NCBI RefSeq assembly: GCF_024054565.1
Contig: NZ_JAMXLR010000004.1
Span: 39,121-103,120, forward strand
Reading direction: 5' to 3'
Source of the DNA: Aeoliella straminimaris
GTDB taxonomy: Bacteria > Planctomycetota > Planctomycetia > Pirellulales > Lacipirellulaceae
DNA length: 64,000 bases
The notes beneath the pieces were generated by a model. That model was not told the origin of the DNA and searched no databases. It saw only the letters and a program-made list of their open reading frames with translations. Of the stretch, positions 37,136-46,654 are shown in pieces (position 1 is the stretch's first letter; each line of letters opens with the position of its first letter). Both the position numbers and the translations under genes were made by a program.

Positions 37136-39469
37136 TTAACTCGAGCCCGTTTCACCGCCTTCCGTCGTTGTGGCCTCCGGCGGATTTAACGCGTCAGGCG
37201 ATTTCTTCCTCCGGTGTGGCCAGCACGCCAGCACCGCTGGCAGGATGACCAGGTCGCCGACAATGGCCCAGAGCAGGCCAATGCAGAAGACCATACCGAA
37301 GCTCCGTGTCGTGTACGACTGACCGAGCATCACGACGCCAATTCCGCCAAGTAGAATCACGGTGGTGGAGATCACCGCATCGCCTAAATCCCGATAGGCG
37401 TTCACAATGGCGTCGCGAACCGATTCGCCCGACCGATACCTGCGACTGAAGCCGGCGATGGCGTGTATCGTATCGTCGACAGCAATGCCGAAACACATGA
37501 CGAACACGGCGGCCCCGGTGAGCGTTACCGACTGACCAGTCAGCACCAGCGTCGCCGCCAGGGCTGCCATTGGAAAGACGTTCGGCAAGAAGGCGATGGC
37601 GCCTGCCTTGAACGATTGGAGGGCAAGCATGAGTACCCCCAACGTAACGGGCACCGCCATGAACAAGCTCATCGCCAGATCGTCCATGATGAATGTGCTA
37701 TTGGCAATGCCCTTGACCGCCGAATCGGGCACGCCAAAGTGGAACCCCGGATGGCTCACTTCCAAGTCAGCAAACTGACGCTGCACGTTTTCCAGCATGT
37801 CAAAGACCGGTTCTCCCCCAGCATCCTCGCACCTGGCCAGCACGAGTGCGCGGCGGCGATCGCGATCAAAGATATTGTTCAACTGCTCGCGAGGAATCTT
37901 TGCCAGGTACTGAAATAGCGATTTGGTGTTCTGGTCTTTTTCGGCCATCGACTGGTACATGTTGACGATCGACAACGGCGGCCCCAGGATCTCCTCGCCT
38001 GCCAGCACCTCATGGGCGGCCGCCACGGCGTCGTACACCTGCTCTGCGGTAACGCCGGCATCCGAGTCCCACCGAACGGTGGCCACCACTGGCAAGGCGC
38101 CACCAAAGTTTTCGTCGATCAACTGAAACGCGGCCCGCGTCGGGCCCGAGGTCGGCAAGCCATTGCCAACTCGCGGATCGGTTTCCAGCTGACTGGCAAG
38201 GTACAATGCCCATGCCGTGACCAGCACACTCGCAATCATTGTGACTACGCAATGGTCGACGCAGAACGTTACCAAATGAGTATGCCACTTGGTCTTGTCC
38301 GGCGTCTGCTTTTCTTCCCGCGGAAGCTGAATGAAGTTCCCGAGCACCGAACTGCCCAGCAGTGGAACCACCGTCATCACCGACAGAAAGGCCAAGACCA
38401 CCGCCAGCGCGGAGCACAAGCCAAACTCTGCCAGTACGTTGAGTTCGGCAATGCCCAGCGAAGCAAAGCCGATGGCCGACGTCAGTGACGTGAGTGCACT
38501 GGGAAAACCGACCAATCGAATGGTGGACACGGCGGCGTGCAGCGGCTCGGCGCCTTTGCCGCGTTCGTCGCGTATATGCATCAACATATGCACCGAGTCC
38601 GTCAGCCCAATCGCCAGGGCCAGCGGTGCGATGACGGCATTCACCGGATTTATGGAAATGCCCAGCAGCCCGAGAATTCCGATTGTCCACACCACTCCCA
38701 GCACGGCTCCCGCCAACACAATCGCAACCGAAGCAACACGGCGGAAAATCACGTAGGAAATAAGGATCGCCAGCAGCGGGCCCACGATGTTAAAGATGAT
38801 CTCATCGCGGGCGGTCGCCCTGGCCATCTCGATGCGAATGGCCGGGACACCTGTCACCATCGCGGAAACGCTCGTTCCCTTGGACGTACTCGCGATAACC
38901 TGCTTGATGTCCTGCACCATGGGAGCAAGCAGCGCCGTGGTCGTCAGCCGCGGGTCGACTTCCAGCGCGATCAGCGTCTCCTTCCCGTCCGCCGAAATCA
39001 GCTGCTCGCGGGCCATGGGATGTTCCATCACCAACTGCCGAGCCTTCTCGATCCGCTCGATCTCTGCATCCGGGGGCGGTACCACCCGTGCAAAAGTCCT
39101 TCGACGGCCAACTCGCTTGGGGGTACGCAGGTCGTACAGAGAGACCACGCCCACCACGCCGTCGAGTTGCTTGAGCTCCTGACTAGTCTGCTCGATGACC
39201 CGTAGTGATTCGGGCGTGAACATATCCTCGGCCGCAAGCATCACCAGAATACCACGGTCGGTGCGGGCGCCAACGTCCTCGCCGGTGGAAGTGTCCCGCT
39301 CCTCCCTGGAGACTAGCAATCCAACAATGTCGTCATCGAACTGGAGTTGCGTCACTCCATAGATCGAAGCCAGCGTCAGAATGGCGACCAGAAACAACAC
39401 GAGCGATCGGTGCCGCTCGAAGAAGTCGGCATGTGCGTCGATAACCGTTTGCGTGATTGACTTCTTCAT
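37136..39469 (-). CDS. MMPL/RND-superfamily exporter
   Basis: A 777-residue inner-membrane transporter of the MMPL/RND superfamily. It has a single N-terminal helix (about 23-43) and a first periplasmic loop to about 215. Five or six helices with a sterol-sensing-domain-like pattern follow, including APLALAIGLTDSVHMLMH. A second loop and a second helical block contain GIAVDDTIHAIAGF. Aspartates in GLTD and VDDT occupy the proton-relay position of RND pumps. The C-terminus is a short soluble tail. It is 33 bases after a secreted-protein gene on the same strand, suggesting an export pair. The substrate (lipid or hopanoid-like in characterised relatives) is unknown here. Confidence 0.88.
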   Translation of the reverse strand: MKKSITQTVIDAHADFFERHRSLVLFLVAILTLASIYGVTQLQFDDDIVGLLVSREERDTSTGEDVGARTDRGILVMLAAEDMFTPESLRVIEQTSQELKQLDGVVGVVSLYDLRTPKRVGRRRTFARVVPPPDAEIERIEKARQLVMEHPMAREQLISADGKETLIALEVDPRLTTTALLAPMVQDIKQVIASTSKGTSVSAMVTGVPAIRIEMARATARDEIIFNIVGPLLAILISYVIFRRVASVAIVLAGAVLGVVWTIGILGLLGISINPVNAVIAPLALAIGLTDSVHMLMHIRDERGKGAEPLHAAVSTIRLVGFPSALTSLTSAIGFASLGIAELNVLAEFGLCSALAVVLAFLSVMTVVPLLGSSVLGNFIQLPREEKQTPDKTKWHTHLVTFCVDHCVVTMIASVLVTAWALYLASQLETDPRVGNGLPTSGPTRAAFQLIDENFGGALPVVATVRWDSDAGVTAEQVYDAVAAAHEVLAGEEILGPPLSIVNMYQSMAEKDQNTKSLFQYLAKIPREQLNNIFDRDRRRALVLARCEDAGGEPVFDMLENVQRQFADLEVSHPGFHFGVPDSAVKGIANSTFIMDDLAMSLFMAVPVTLGVLMLALQSFKAGAIAFLPNVFPMAALAATLVLTGQSVTLTGAAVFVMCFGIAVDDTIHAIAGFSRRYRSGESVRDAIVNAYRDLGDAVISTTVILLGGIGVVMLGQSYTTRSFGMVFCIGLLWAIVGDLVILPAVLACWPHRRKKSPDALNPPEATTTEGGETGSS

Positions 39470-39502
39470 GTCGCCAATACTGAGAAATTGCAGCAGCCCG
39501 CC

Positions 39503-41350
39503 CTACTGCTTCTTCAGAATGAACCCCTCCAAGTACCAACCGTCGTCCGTCGCCACACCTGCGAGGGCCGCCAACCCAAAGTGCTGTTGAACCTGCTCGA
39601 ACGGTGGTAGCTTCGAACCGTCAAACTCAGGCTCGTTGATTGCTGGTGGTTCTCCCATGGCGATGTTGTTCAAAAGCCCCTTAAACGATTTACCAGCGAG
39701 GGGCTTCCTACCTTGGCGGAACAACTCATAGTCAACGTGCACTGCGGGCCCCAGACGGGCAAAGTACTCGAGGCATCGCTCTTTGCCGAGTGGCTTCCAG
39801 TAGGAACCAGCTGCCTGCAGGTCGACGCTGTCAACCATCGATTCGCCCCCAGCAATGGCATCCTCCAATATCTGTGCGTCCGTGGCGAACATCAGGTGAC
39901 CGTTGGCCACGCACGTGATGAAACTGGGCTCTTCACTTCGTTCGGGCTCCAACAGCGAGTCGCTAAAACCGTCGCCCTCCTCCACCGTGTAGGAGAAGTA
40001 CGCTTTGTGGCCGGCGATTTCCTGCATTTCAACGTTGGAATCTGCTTCCATGGCTTTGGAGACGGTGGCGGCCAAGGCCGCTTCGTCCGTGGTGGCATAG
40101 GCAATCAACCTTTGCGGAGAATTGGGAGTCACCGGCAACACGTCGCGGGACAGCAGCACGGTCTGCGGCGACAACTTGGCATAGACCTCCTGGTCAACGT
40201 CGATCTGCGCACCCGCGGGATCCTCCTTGAGGGAGTTCTTCAGGTCCTCGTACAGACCTTCTTCGCCTTCGCCGTACACGTCGTCGAAAAGGGGGCCGAA
40301 GTACTTGGAAAATTCTTGGAAATCGACATTCAAGAGCATAAGGCTATCGTTATCACCCCGCACCCAAGCCGGAAGCTTCATCGTTGCGTTTGGCAAGTTG
40401 CAGACGCGCATACCGTTCTGCCAGGGCTTGGGGGCGTAGATCGCCAGTCGTAGATGAAAATCAAACTCACCCTGGCCGACGGTCAACAGCCCTCCCACAG
40501 CCGAGATCGCGTCAAAATTGTGTTTCCGGGCAATTCGCAGGTTTTCCACTGTCCGCTCGTCGGGCTCCGGCGCTAACTGCTGTAATGCAGCCATCAAGTC
40601 CACTGGCACCAGATACAGCGTTGCGTCCGGCGATTGGTCGCCAGCGCTGGCCTGGCACCGTTTGATGACTTGCTGATAGCCGGGCTGTCGACTCAAGACT
40701 TCCGAGGAATCGGAATCCAAGTTTTGCAGCAGCACTTTCAGAATCGATTCGGAGTCGGCGCACACCAACTCTCCATCCCGCTGGCAGTAAAACAAACTGC
40801 GCCGCGCGTACTGCCCCGCCGGTGGCAAGTCGAAACGGGTGACCGGGGTGCCAGCAATCTCTATTTCATCCTTCCTGGCTTGCTCTTTTGCCATCGCCGC
40901 GTCGATCTTCGCCAGCAGTGCTTCGGTTTGCTCCGCCCGCCCGGTGACGTTGGCCAGCAGCACTCGCGCGGGAGTCTCGCCGTCAGCGTGCACCACCGCC
41001 CAGGCGACTTCTCCTTCGGTGAGGTCTTCGACGTCGTCGGATTCAATCCCCAGGTCGATCCACAACACACTCAACGGGTGGTTGCTGGCCTCTTCACGCA
41101 TCTGACGGGGCAGGTCATCGAGAAATGGTTGCACGGCCGGATCCGACAGCAAGCCGCCCAGCTGCGTAGCATGAAAACGCTTGCTGTACTCTTGCTCGTG
41201 GGCCACCGACCAACAGAACTTGGTCGCCGCAGGAAGCAGATCAACCGCGGGTTTAGCAGCAATTGCACGTCCGGCCGTGACCTGGAGTACTAAGAAGGCG
41301 AGCCAGAGGAGCGGCAACTTGCAGCGATCCGCCAAGCAATCGTCAGCCAT
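39503..41350 (-). CDS. Large secreted protein of unknown function, partner of the MMPL exporter
   Basis: A 615-residue product with a signal peptide (LPLLWLAFLVLQVTAGRA, about 11-28) and otherwise soluble, acidic sequence with repeated alpha/beta segments. Examples are EGEVAWAVVHADGETPARVLL, NLRIARKHNFDAISAVGGLL and RCLEYFARLGPAVHVDYEL. It resembles the large secreted proteins annotated only as hypothetical in planctomycetes. I could not assign a family. The ATG at 41350 is preferred over the far upstream ATG because AAGGGG precedes it and the signal peptide then leads. It is the first gene of a two-gene operon with the MMPL transporter. Confidence 0.75.
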   Translation of the reverse strand: MADDCLADRCKLPLLWLAFLVLQVTAGRAIAAKPAVDLLPAATKFCWSVAHEQEYSKRFHATQLGGLLSDPAVQPFLDDLPRQMREEASNHPLSVLWIDLGIESDDVEDLTEGEVAWAVVHADGETPARVLLANVTGRAEQTEALLAKIDAAMAKEQARKDEIEIAGTPVTRFDLPPAGQYARRSLFYCQRDGELVCADSESILKVLLQNLDSDSSEVLSRQPGYQQVIKRCQASAGDQSPDATLYLVPVDLMAALQQLAPEPDERTVENLRIARKHNFDAISAVGGLLTVGQGEFDFHLRLAIYAPKPWQNGMRVCNLPNATMKLPAWVRGDNDSLMLLNVDFQEFSKYFGPLFDDVYGEGEEGLYEDLKNSLKEDPAGAQIDVDQEVYAKLSPQTVLLSRDVLPVTPNSPQRLIAYATTDEAALAATVSKAMEADSNVEMQEIAGHKAYFSYTVEEGDGFSDSLLEPERSEEPSFITCVANGHLMFATDAQILEDAIAGGESMVDSVDLQAAGSYWKPLGKERCLEYFARLGPAVHVDYELFRQGRKPLAGKSFKGLLNNIAMGEPPAINEPEFDGSKLPPFEQVQQHFGLAALAGVATDDGWYLEGFILKKQ

Positions 41351-41859
41351 GAGTTCCCCTTTCGGAGGGAATGGGAAGACAGGTTGTAGAAAAGAAGACG
41401 TGCGCCATCTGGCACAGCGACTCGGTTTTGCAGCAAGGCCGAATCCTACCAAGGTTGTACTCTGACGCCCCACGGCAGTTTCCATTTTCGACTGCCTGGC
41501 CCGCCACATCAAGTACTCCAGCCATATTTCAACTGCCGCCGTAGGACCTGGAGGTGTGGCGGGTGACGGCTTGCGAAACGAAACCTGATTCGCTGTGGAT
41601 GCTACTGCAATCGGCAAGACCAGCTTCTACGGGAATTGTCGATTCGAAGTTGTTTTACCGCGGAGGCCATGTCCTCGGCCGTCGAACCTTGCTCGTCCTT
41701 GCCACGTCGGACAGAGGCCCCGCCGCCAACCAGTCTTTTGTCCGGCTTCCGCCCCGCCCGGGTGCGCCCAACCTCTGGCACTCCGCCACACCAGCTTTCG
41801 ACAAAGTGCACCACGACCGATACGACATATTGAGACCAGCGATTGGGCCGGGTGGAAAA
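41351..41859. other. 509-base intergenic region
   Basis: Separates the leftward MMPL operon from the 3' end of the leftward PLD gene. Open frames here lack family features, and no RNA gene, hairpin with T-run or repeat is seen. Presumably it contains the promoter of the secreted-protein/MMPL operon. Confidence 0.4.
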
Positions 41860-43467
41860 CTAATTCAACCAAAACACGCGAAATGTATCCAGTATCTGTT
41901 GCGCTTCGTCGAGATAGTGCTGCGCGACTTCCTCATTGTTGACCACCACGAGCAGATCGTGCGACAGGACGGAAGTGTTGTACCAGTTGAAGCTGCCATC
42001 AAGAACGATTCGCCGATCAATCACACATTGCTTGGAATGCACTGGCGAATAGGGAACCGGTCGGTCGTACACGCCGTAAACCAGTGCAATCGGAAGGCCG
42101 GCGTCTTTCAATCTCTGCACGGCCGGCAGCAGCGGGCGGCTGAACTCCTTCTCCATGGTCCGTGGCTTACGGATATCCCCTTGCCAGGCCAGGTGCCCGT
42201 TAAGGATAGTACGCACTTTGACTCCACGCCGATGAGCATTGATCAGCGCATCGACGATGCTGTCGTGATGCTCGCCGCGTAGCTCACCGAGGAGGAACAG
42301 GCACAGGTCGATGGACTTCTTCGCACGGTTGACTTCGGAAAAGAGGGCGTGATGCGGGCGATAGTATTTGCCATTGAGCATGGCATTTCGTCCGAAAGTA
42401 TAGAAGAGATTGAACGGGCTTCGCGGGTCAATTCCGTACCGCTGAATGACTCCGCCGCGGAGGGACTGGAAGATGTTATCCAGCAATCGGCACATCCCCT
42501 GAGAATGGAACGTCATGCCCGATTCCCAGTTGGCACCCCACTGCTCGAAAGTGATGTTAAACGAACCAATGATGCTGTCTTCTCCATCGAAGATGATGAA
42601 TTTATTGTGCATGTCCGTTGCCACTTCCGCCAGCGCATCGCGCGTGGTGCAAATCTCGCCCAGCAGTTCAATGCCAGAGCGCTTCAACTTGAGGTAGTTC
42701 TTGCTGTTGGTTAGCGTCATCTTGCGCCAATCAACGATCACTTGCACCAAGACCCCAAGTTCGTGTGCGTATAGCAGATGATTGCAGAAGTCCTTGTCGT
42801 CAATGCAATCTACACAGACCTTGATCGCATGAAGGCCCTCTGGGTCTGTTTGCTTTTTCCAGATGACTTTGTCGATATGGTCATGAATAAACCGCTTGGG
42901 ATGGTACGGGTGCCAGGTCTGACCTTTCGTGAACTTGGGAATGAGATTCAGCGATTGATAATTGTGGTTAATCCAGTCCACATCGCACTGCAAGACCCAG
43001 TCGTTCAATTCGACTGTTCGATAGTCGTTGCGTGTCGACCATTGCTCGGAGACCTCGCAGTTCTGTTCTTCCGGCCGCGCGACAAGCGGGCCGTCCATGA
43101 ATATGTACTCGAACTCGGAAGGTACGGACTTGAAGTGGTGGTGCAGAATGTAGGAGAACTTCACGCACGTGACGCGGCCCTGATGCATCGACTGCATGTG
43201 GACAAAGAAATCACGCGTCACCCGCTGGTGCTTGTCCCATTGCACGTTGATGGGGTCGGTGTGAGCAATGTATTGCTCGTGACTGCCATCTTCGAAGTAA
43301 ACCTTCACGATGACCTTGATGTTGAGGTCGGTGCCCCAGTCGACATCGAAGGTGAGCGTTCCCCGTCGCAGATAAAACAGTTCGCCAAAATCGTTCCGGC
43401 GTTCAAACGGAGTTTCCAACCGGGCATGGGTTGGCCTCGCATAACGCTCTGCAAAGTAGGAACTCAT
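41860..43467 (-). CDS. Phospholipase D-like protein with two HKD motifs and N-terminal beta domain
   Basis: The 535-residue protein has two complete PLD active-site motifs: MHNKFIIFDGEDSIIGSFN at about residue 285 and VHSKQCVIDRRIVLDGSFNW at about residue 475 (H-x-K-x4-D, then GSFN). One PLD active site is thus formed within a single chain. The first 120 residues are beta-rich (TLTFDVDWGTDLNIKVIVKV, HEQYIAHTDPINVQW) and look like a carbohydrate-binding or immunoglobulin-like module. No signal peptide is seen, so it is probably cytoplasmic. It follows the EEP gene by 21 bases on the same strand. Substrate (nucleic acid, phospholipid or phosphorylated polysaccharide) is not known. Confidence 0.88.
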   Translation of the reverse strand: MSSYFAERYARPTHARLETPFERRNDFGELFYLRRGTLTFDVDWGTDLNIKVIVKVYFEDGSHEQYIAHTDPINVQWDKHQRVTRDFFVHMQSMHQGRVTCVKFSYILHHHFKSVPSEFEYIFMDGPLVARPEEQNCEVSEQWSTRNDYRTVELNDWVLQCDVDWINHNYQSLNLIPKFTKGQTWHPYHPKRFIHDHIDKVIWKKQTDPEGLHAIKVCVDCIDDKDFCNHLLYAHELGVLVQVIVDWRKMTLTNSKNYLKLKRSGIELLGEICTTRDALAEVATDMHNKFIIFDGEDSIIGSFNITFEQWGANWESGMTFHSQGMCRLLDNIFQSLRGGVIQRYGIDPRSPFNLFYTFGRNAMLNGKYYRPHHALFSEVNRAKKSIDLCLFLLGELRGEHHDSIVDALINAHRRGVKVRTILNGHLAWQGDIRKPRTMEKEFSRPLLPAVQRLKDAGLPIALVYGVYDRPVPYSPVHSKQCVIDRRIVLDGSFNWYNTSVLSHDLLVVVNNEEVAQHYLDEAQQILDTFRVFWLN

Positions 43468-43488
43468 ATGGTCGGCTACTCTTGAGGA

Positions 43489-44994
43489 CTACAACAGTTC
43501 AAATTCTACGTAGTAGCCTGTGTGATCAGAAACACGCCCGTACGACTGCTTGGTGAAAAGTTCGCGAGCATTCAAGGAATGAACGCGGGAGCCTCGCTTG
43601 AGAAAGATGTAATCGATGCGGCCATCATGGCCGATCGCCTTGCCAATATCCGCAACGCCGGTGCCGAAAACGCTTTCGAACGCCGGCCGGTTGATGAACT
43701 TCAGGTACTGGTCCTCGTATTCGCTCGACCGCACGATGTGACAGTAAGCATCGGAACCAGCCTTGATGTTGAAATCGCCGCACAGCAGCGTGGCGGTCAC
43801 GTTGTCGCCGTGACGCTCGTCGGCCCAATTCCGCATGCGATCGAACTGGGTGTAAAAGCCATCTTCCGGCCAGCTTAGGTGGGCGCTAAACAGATTCACT
43901 GGCCCAAAGTAAGGCACATGGACTTGCGCCATCACGATGCGGCGGGCATGAATGTCGTAGATGTCCTGACTGTCCGACACGTACCCCGAGTCGGTCATAG
44001 AGAACTCATGCTTGCTTAGAATGGCCACGCCTTCGCGATAGCGATCAAATCCCAGGTGGGAAAAGTCGGTATGCAGGTGATACTGGAACGGCAGATAGGA
44101 GTTGATTACCCGCGCGGCGTTCGAGGCCCAGTCGCCATGGCCGTCGTTCCAGTTCTCTGCAACCTCCTGAAGGCAGACCAGATCGATGTGAAAGTCTTGG
44201 ATCGCCTGCGCAATCTGGCGGAACTTGTAGTCTTGATTGCTTTCTTGATAGCAATGCAGATTTAGTGTCAGCACCCGCAGGGTGCTGCGTCGAGCCTGGT
44301 AATTGGCGCCACCGCAGTTCTCCCAGATAGTTTCCTTGTCGGACTCGCATTCAATCGCGTATTCCACGCGATAGGAGTGCTGTATCGGTACGCGTCCTGT
44401 CCAGATTTCCCAACCATGCCGGTTCGGATTCCGCGCCACACTGCCACGAGCCATGTCCCAGTGATTGGTGCGATTGAAACAACGCGTTACGTGACTGGTC
44501 TGCCACTTGTCGGTCGACCAGTGAATCCGCACATTCTTCGCGTGCAGCGAAGATCGTACCGCCGCGTCGATCGAAAGGGAGACCTTTCCGCCCTGCAAGA
44601 CCGGATGATGAAACAGGTTCTGCACAGGCACATCGCGATAGACGATCACTCCCGAGTCGGCGTCAATCCGATAGTCCAGGCCATGGTTGTTGTCCCAATG
44701 GGTGTGCCCGGCACAGTGCAGGCACACCGAGAAGCGAATGTCCCCAGGTAGGGAATGTTCGGGCGTCAATGGACGGCGTGTTCTGGCACACCACAATTCG
44801 CTGCCATCAGGCAACGTGCAGTGATAACCCGCCTCGAGTTGATGCCACTGGCCATCTTCACCGCGCCAGTGGACCTCTAGGTTTTTTTGGTAGGAAAGAT
44901 TCTCAACGCGCACCATGTACGACATCTCTTGCCAGATGCCCTGCATGGTGCGCGAGATGATATTCTCGGCGTATTCAATTCTGACATACTTCAT
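43489..44994 (-). CDS. Endonuclease/exonuclease/phosphatase-family protein with N-terminal CBM21-like starch/glycogen-binding domains
   Basis: The 501-residue protein has three parts. Residues about 25-120 match the CBM21 pattern VRVENLSYQKNLEVHW ... IRFSVCLHC ... HTHWDNNHGLDYRI. Residues about 140-235 form a second starch-binding-like module (VRIHWSTDKWQTSHVTRCF ... WENCGGANYQ). From about 240 comes a complete EEP hydrolase: LTLNLHC, LQEV at about 275, REGVAILSK, GDFN at about 406, RIDYIF at about 461 and VSDHTGYY at about 488. All metal and catalytic motifs are present. ATG at 44994 is used; an in-frame TTG at 45036 is an alternative. No signal peptide is seen. It is co-transcribed with the PLD gene. 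Confidence 0.85.
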   Translation of the reverse strand: MKYVRIEYAENIISRTMQGIWQEMSYMVRVENLSYQKNLEVHWRGEDGQWHQLEAGYHCTLPDGSELWCARTRRPLTPEHSLPGDIRFSVCLHCAGHTHWDNNHGLDYRIDADSGVIVYRDVPVQNLFHHPVLQGGKVSLSIDAAVRSSLHAKNVRIHWSTDKWQTSHVTRCFNRTNHWDMARGSVARNPNRHGWEIWTGRVPIQHSYRVEYAIECESDKETIWENCGGANYQARRSTLRVLTLNLHCYQESNQDYKFRQIAQAIQDFHIDLVCLQEVAENWNDGHGDWASNAARVINSYLPFQYHLHTDFSHLGFDRYREGVAILSKHEFSMTDSGYVSDSQDIYDIHARRIVMAQVHVPYFGPVNLFSAHLSWPEDGFYTQFDRMRNWADERHGDNVTATLLCGDFNIKAGSDAYCHIVRSSEYEDQYLKFINRPAFESVFGTGVADIGKAIGHDGRIDYIFLKRGSRVHSLNARELFTKQSYGRVSDHTGYYVEFELL

Positions 44995-45121
44995 CTGCGC
45001 ACTCGAAGCCCCGAGTTGGAATGCCGTTCCGTACAATCATAGTTTACCTGGACGCCAGGTCCAAATGCGGTGGCCCAGATCCGCCTAACACCTGCCCCCT
45101 CCCACACCCCTCGTCGACTAG

Positions 45122-45403
45122 CGGACCACCGCCTACACGCAGCGGCTACTACAGCGGCTGATGAGGCACCCCACCATCTCGCTAACCATGGATACCTATG
45201 GCCATCTGCTACCTGGCCAGGACTTACAGTCCGCCGATCGCCTGGGGGCGATGGTAAGCGGCCGAGACGACCAGCCGGTCACACTACGACTGACAGGCAC
45301 CGACGATTGTGTAACTCCCGGCGCAACGCGTAAGATGCTTTCTAGTGCATCCACGTGCAATGGCGTGCAGAAGCGTACGCGCGAGCACTTTCTTCCGCGA
45401 TAA
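45122..45403 (+). pseudogene. Tyrosine recombinase (phage-type integrase) C-terminal remnant
   Basis: The frame reads RLMRHPTISLTMDTYGHLLPGQ, the hallmark C-terminal end of tyrosine recombinases. The active-site tyrosine is in MDTYGH, and the upstream HxxR region of the catalytic domain is missing. A stop codon lies at 45119 just before the conserved stretch, and no upstream domain exists nearby, so the gene is 5'-truncated. The tail QKRTREHFLPR resembles the usual variable C-terminus of such integrases. It marks an old mobile-element end between the CBM/EEP-PLD pair and the sigma/kinase genes. Confidence 0.75.
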
Positions 45404-45874
45404 ATGGGCGAAAATGATCTTTGGACCTGCATTCCTGGCCTGAGCCCCGAGACGAGGAATGGCCTATCGCTCTTTACCACTAGGCCCACACTCAAAGCAT
45501 TTCCATGGTTCGCTTCAGGACAATGTAAGAAAGCATTGAGGCTGTCCTGGTGCTTCCATTCCTCAGGTCTATTCCCCTTAGGCAGATACTTGCCAGTCAA
45601 TTCTCGCAGAGGTCGTCACAACCGCCGCGCCGAATGAGTTTTTGTGCGAGCGGGCGGGCGATACGCATAAAGCCGGTGTAATGGAATGCTATAAGCGAGT
45701 TTGAGCGGCAGGGAATTGTAGGCGGTGGAGTCGACCTCCGTCACTTCTGCGTTGGCAGTCGCCACGCTGAAAAGGCTACTTCTGAGGGATCTGCCAAGCG
45801 GTTTTCTTGAGCTAGCGCAAGCCGAATATGCCACTTCCCGCACGTCGCAAAGTGTCGCAGGTGAATGACGGACG
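45404..45874. other. 471-base region between integrase remnant and sigma factor
   Basis: No coding sequence, RNA gene or repeat is recognised on either strand. Short frames in it lack conserved motifs. Confidence 0.4.
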
Positions 45875-46540
45875 GTGTATGATGTGCTGTCTTCTCTATT
45901 CGACCCTACCGGTGCGAACGAATCGCAACCGGTGGTGGACGGGGGTACTGAAACACACTTTGGCGATCGTGACCCTGTGGTCGATGTCACCCAGATCTTG
46001 TCTCGGATTGAAGCGGGCGATTCAAACGCCACAGAGCAGCTATTGCCACCGGTCTACGACGAACTTCGCAAGCTGGCCGCTGCGAAACTGGCGCATGAGA
46101 AACGCGGACAGACCTGGCAGCCGACGGTCCTCGTGCACGAAGCCTGCGTCCGCTTGGTCAAGTCGGATAAACCGCAGCAGTGGAATGGGCGTGGGCACTT
46201 TTTTGCTGCTGCGGCGGAGGCAATGCGGCGGATACTGATCGAAAATGCCAGGCAGAAGAAGAGTCAGAAGCGAGGCGGCCGCTTGCAGCGGGAGGAACTG
46301 GTGGAGGTCGCTATTGATGACGAGCACAGCGACTGCCTCGACCTCCTCGCGTTGGACGAAGCCCTGACAGAGCTGGAAGCAAGATGGCCCGTGAAAGCGG
46401 CCGTGGTCAAGCTGCGTTATTTTGCCGGGCTGACGACCCAGCAAACGGCTCAGGCTCTCGGCGTGTCCCGCGCGACGGCGGAGCGACATTGGACGTTTGC
46501 CCGGACGTGGTTGTATGCCCAGCTTCAGGGGCGTGGCTAG
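45875..46540 (+). CDS. ECF RNA polymerase sigma factor
   Basis: A 221-residue sigma factor of the planctomycete-type ECF family (Sigma70_ECF). Region 2 reads ILSRIEAGDSNATEQLLPPVYDELRKLAAAKL and is followed by TVLVHEACVRLV and WNGRGHFFAAAAEAMRRILIENAR. Region 4 (VVKLRYFAGLTTQQTAQALGVSRATAERHW) is the -35-binding helix-turn-helix. The start is uncertain: GTG at 45875 opens the frame, while family members usually begin near DVTQILSR, about 35 residues in. The kinase gene begins 114 bases downstream, the typical sigma/kinase arrangement in planctomycetes, which suggests signalling through the kinase. An anti-sigma factor is not seen. Confidence 0.93.
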   Translation: MYDVLSSLFDPTGANESQPVVDGGTETHFGDRDPVVDVTQILSRIEAGDSNATEQLLPPVYDELRKLAAAKLAHEKRGQTWQPTVLVHEACVRLVKSDKPQQWNGRGHFFAAAAEAMRRILIENARQKKSQKRGGRLQREELVEVAIDDEHSDCLDLLALDEALTELEARWPVKAAVVKLRYFAGLTTQQTAQALGVSRATAERHWTFARTWLYAQLQGRG

Positions 46541-46654
46541 ATTCCCGCAACTCGGATCTTTGTAGATTATTCGGGATTTGAGTGAGGGCGCTTGAACGGC
46601 GTTTTCGCACTGTTATTTGGACCCCTGCTGTATTTGACGAAAGTGGAGGACTCA

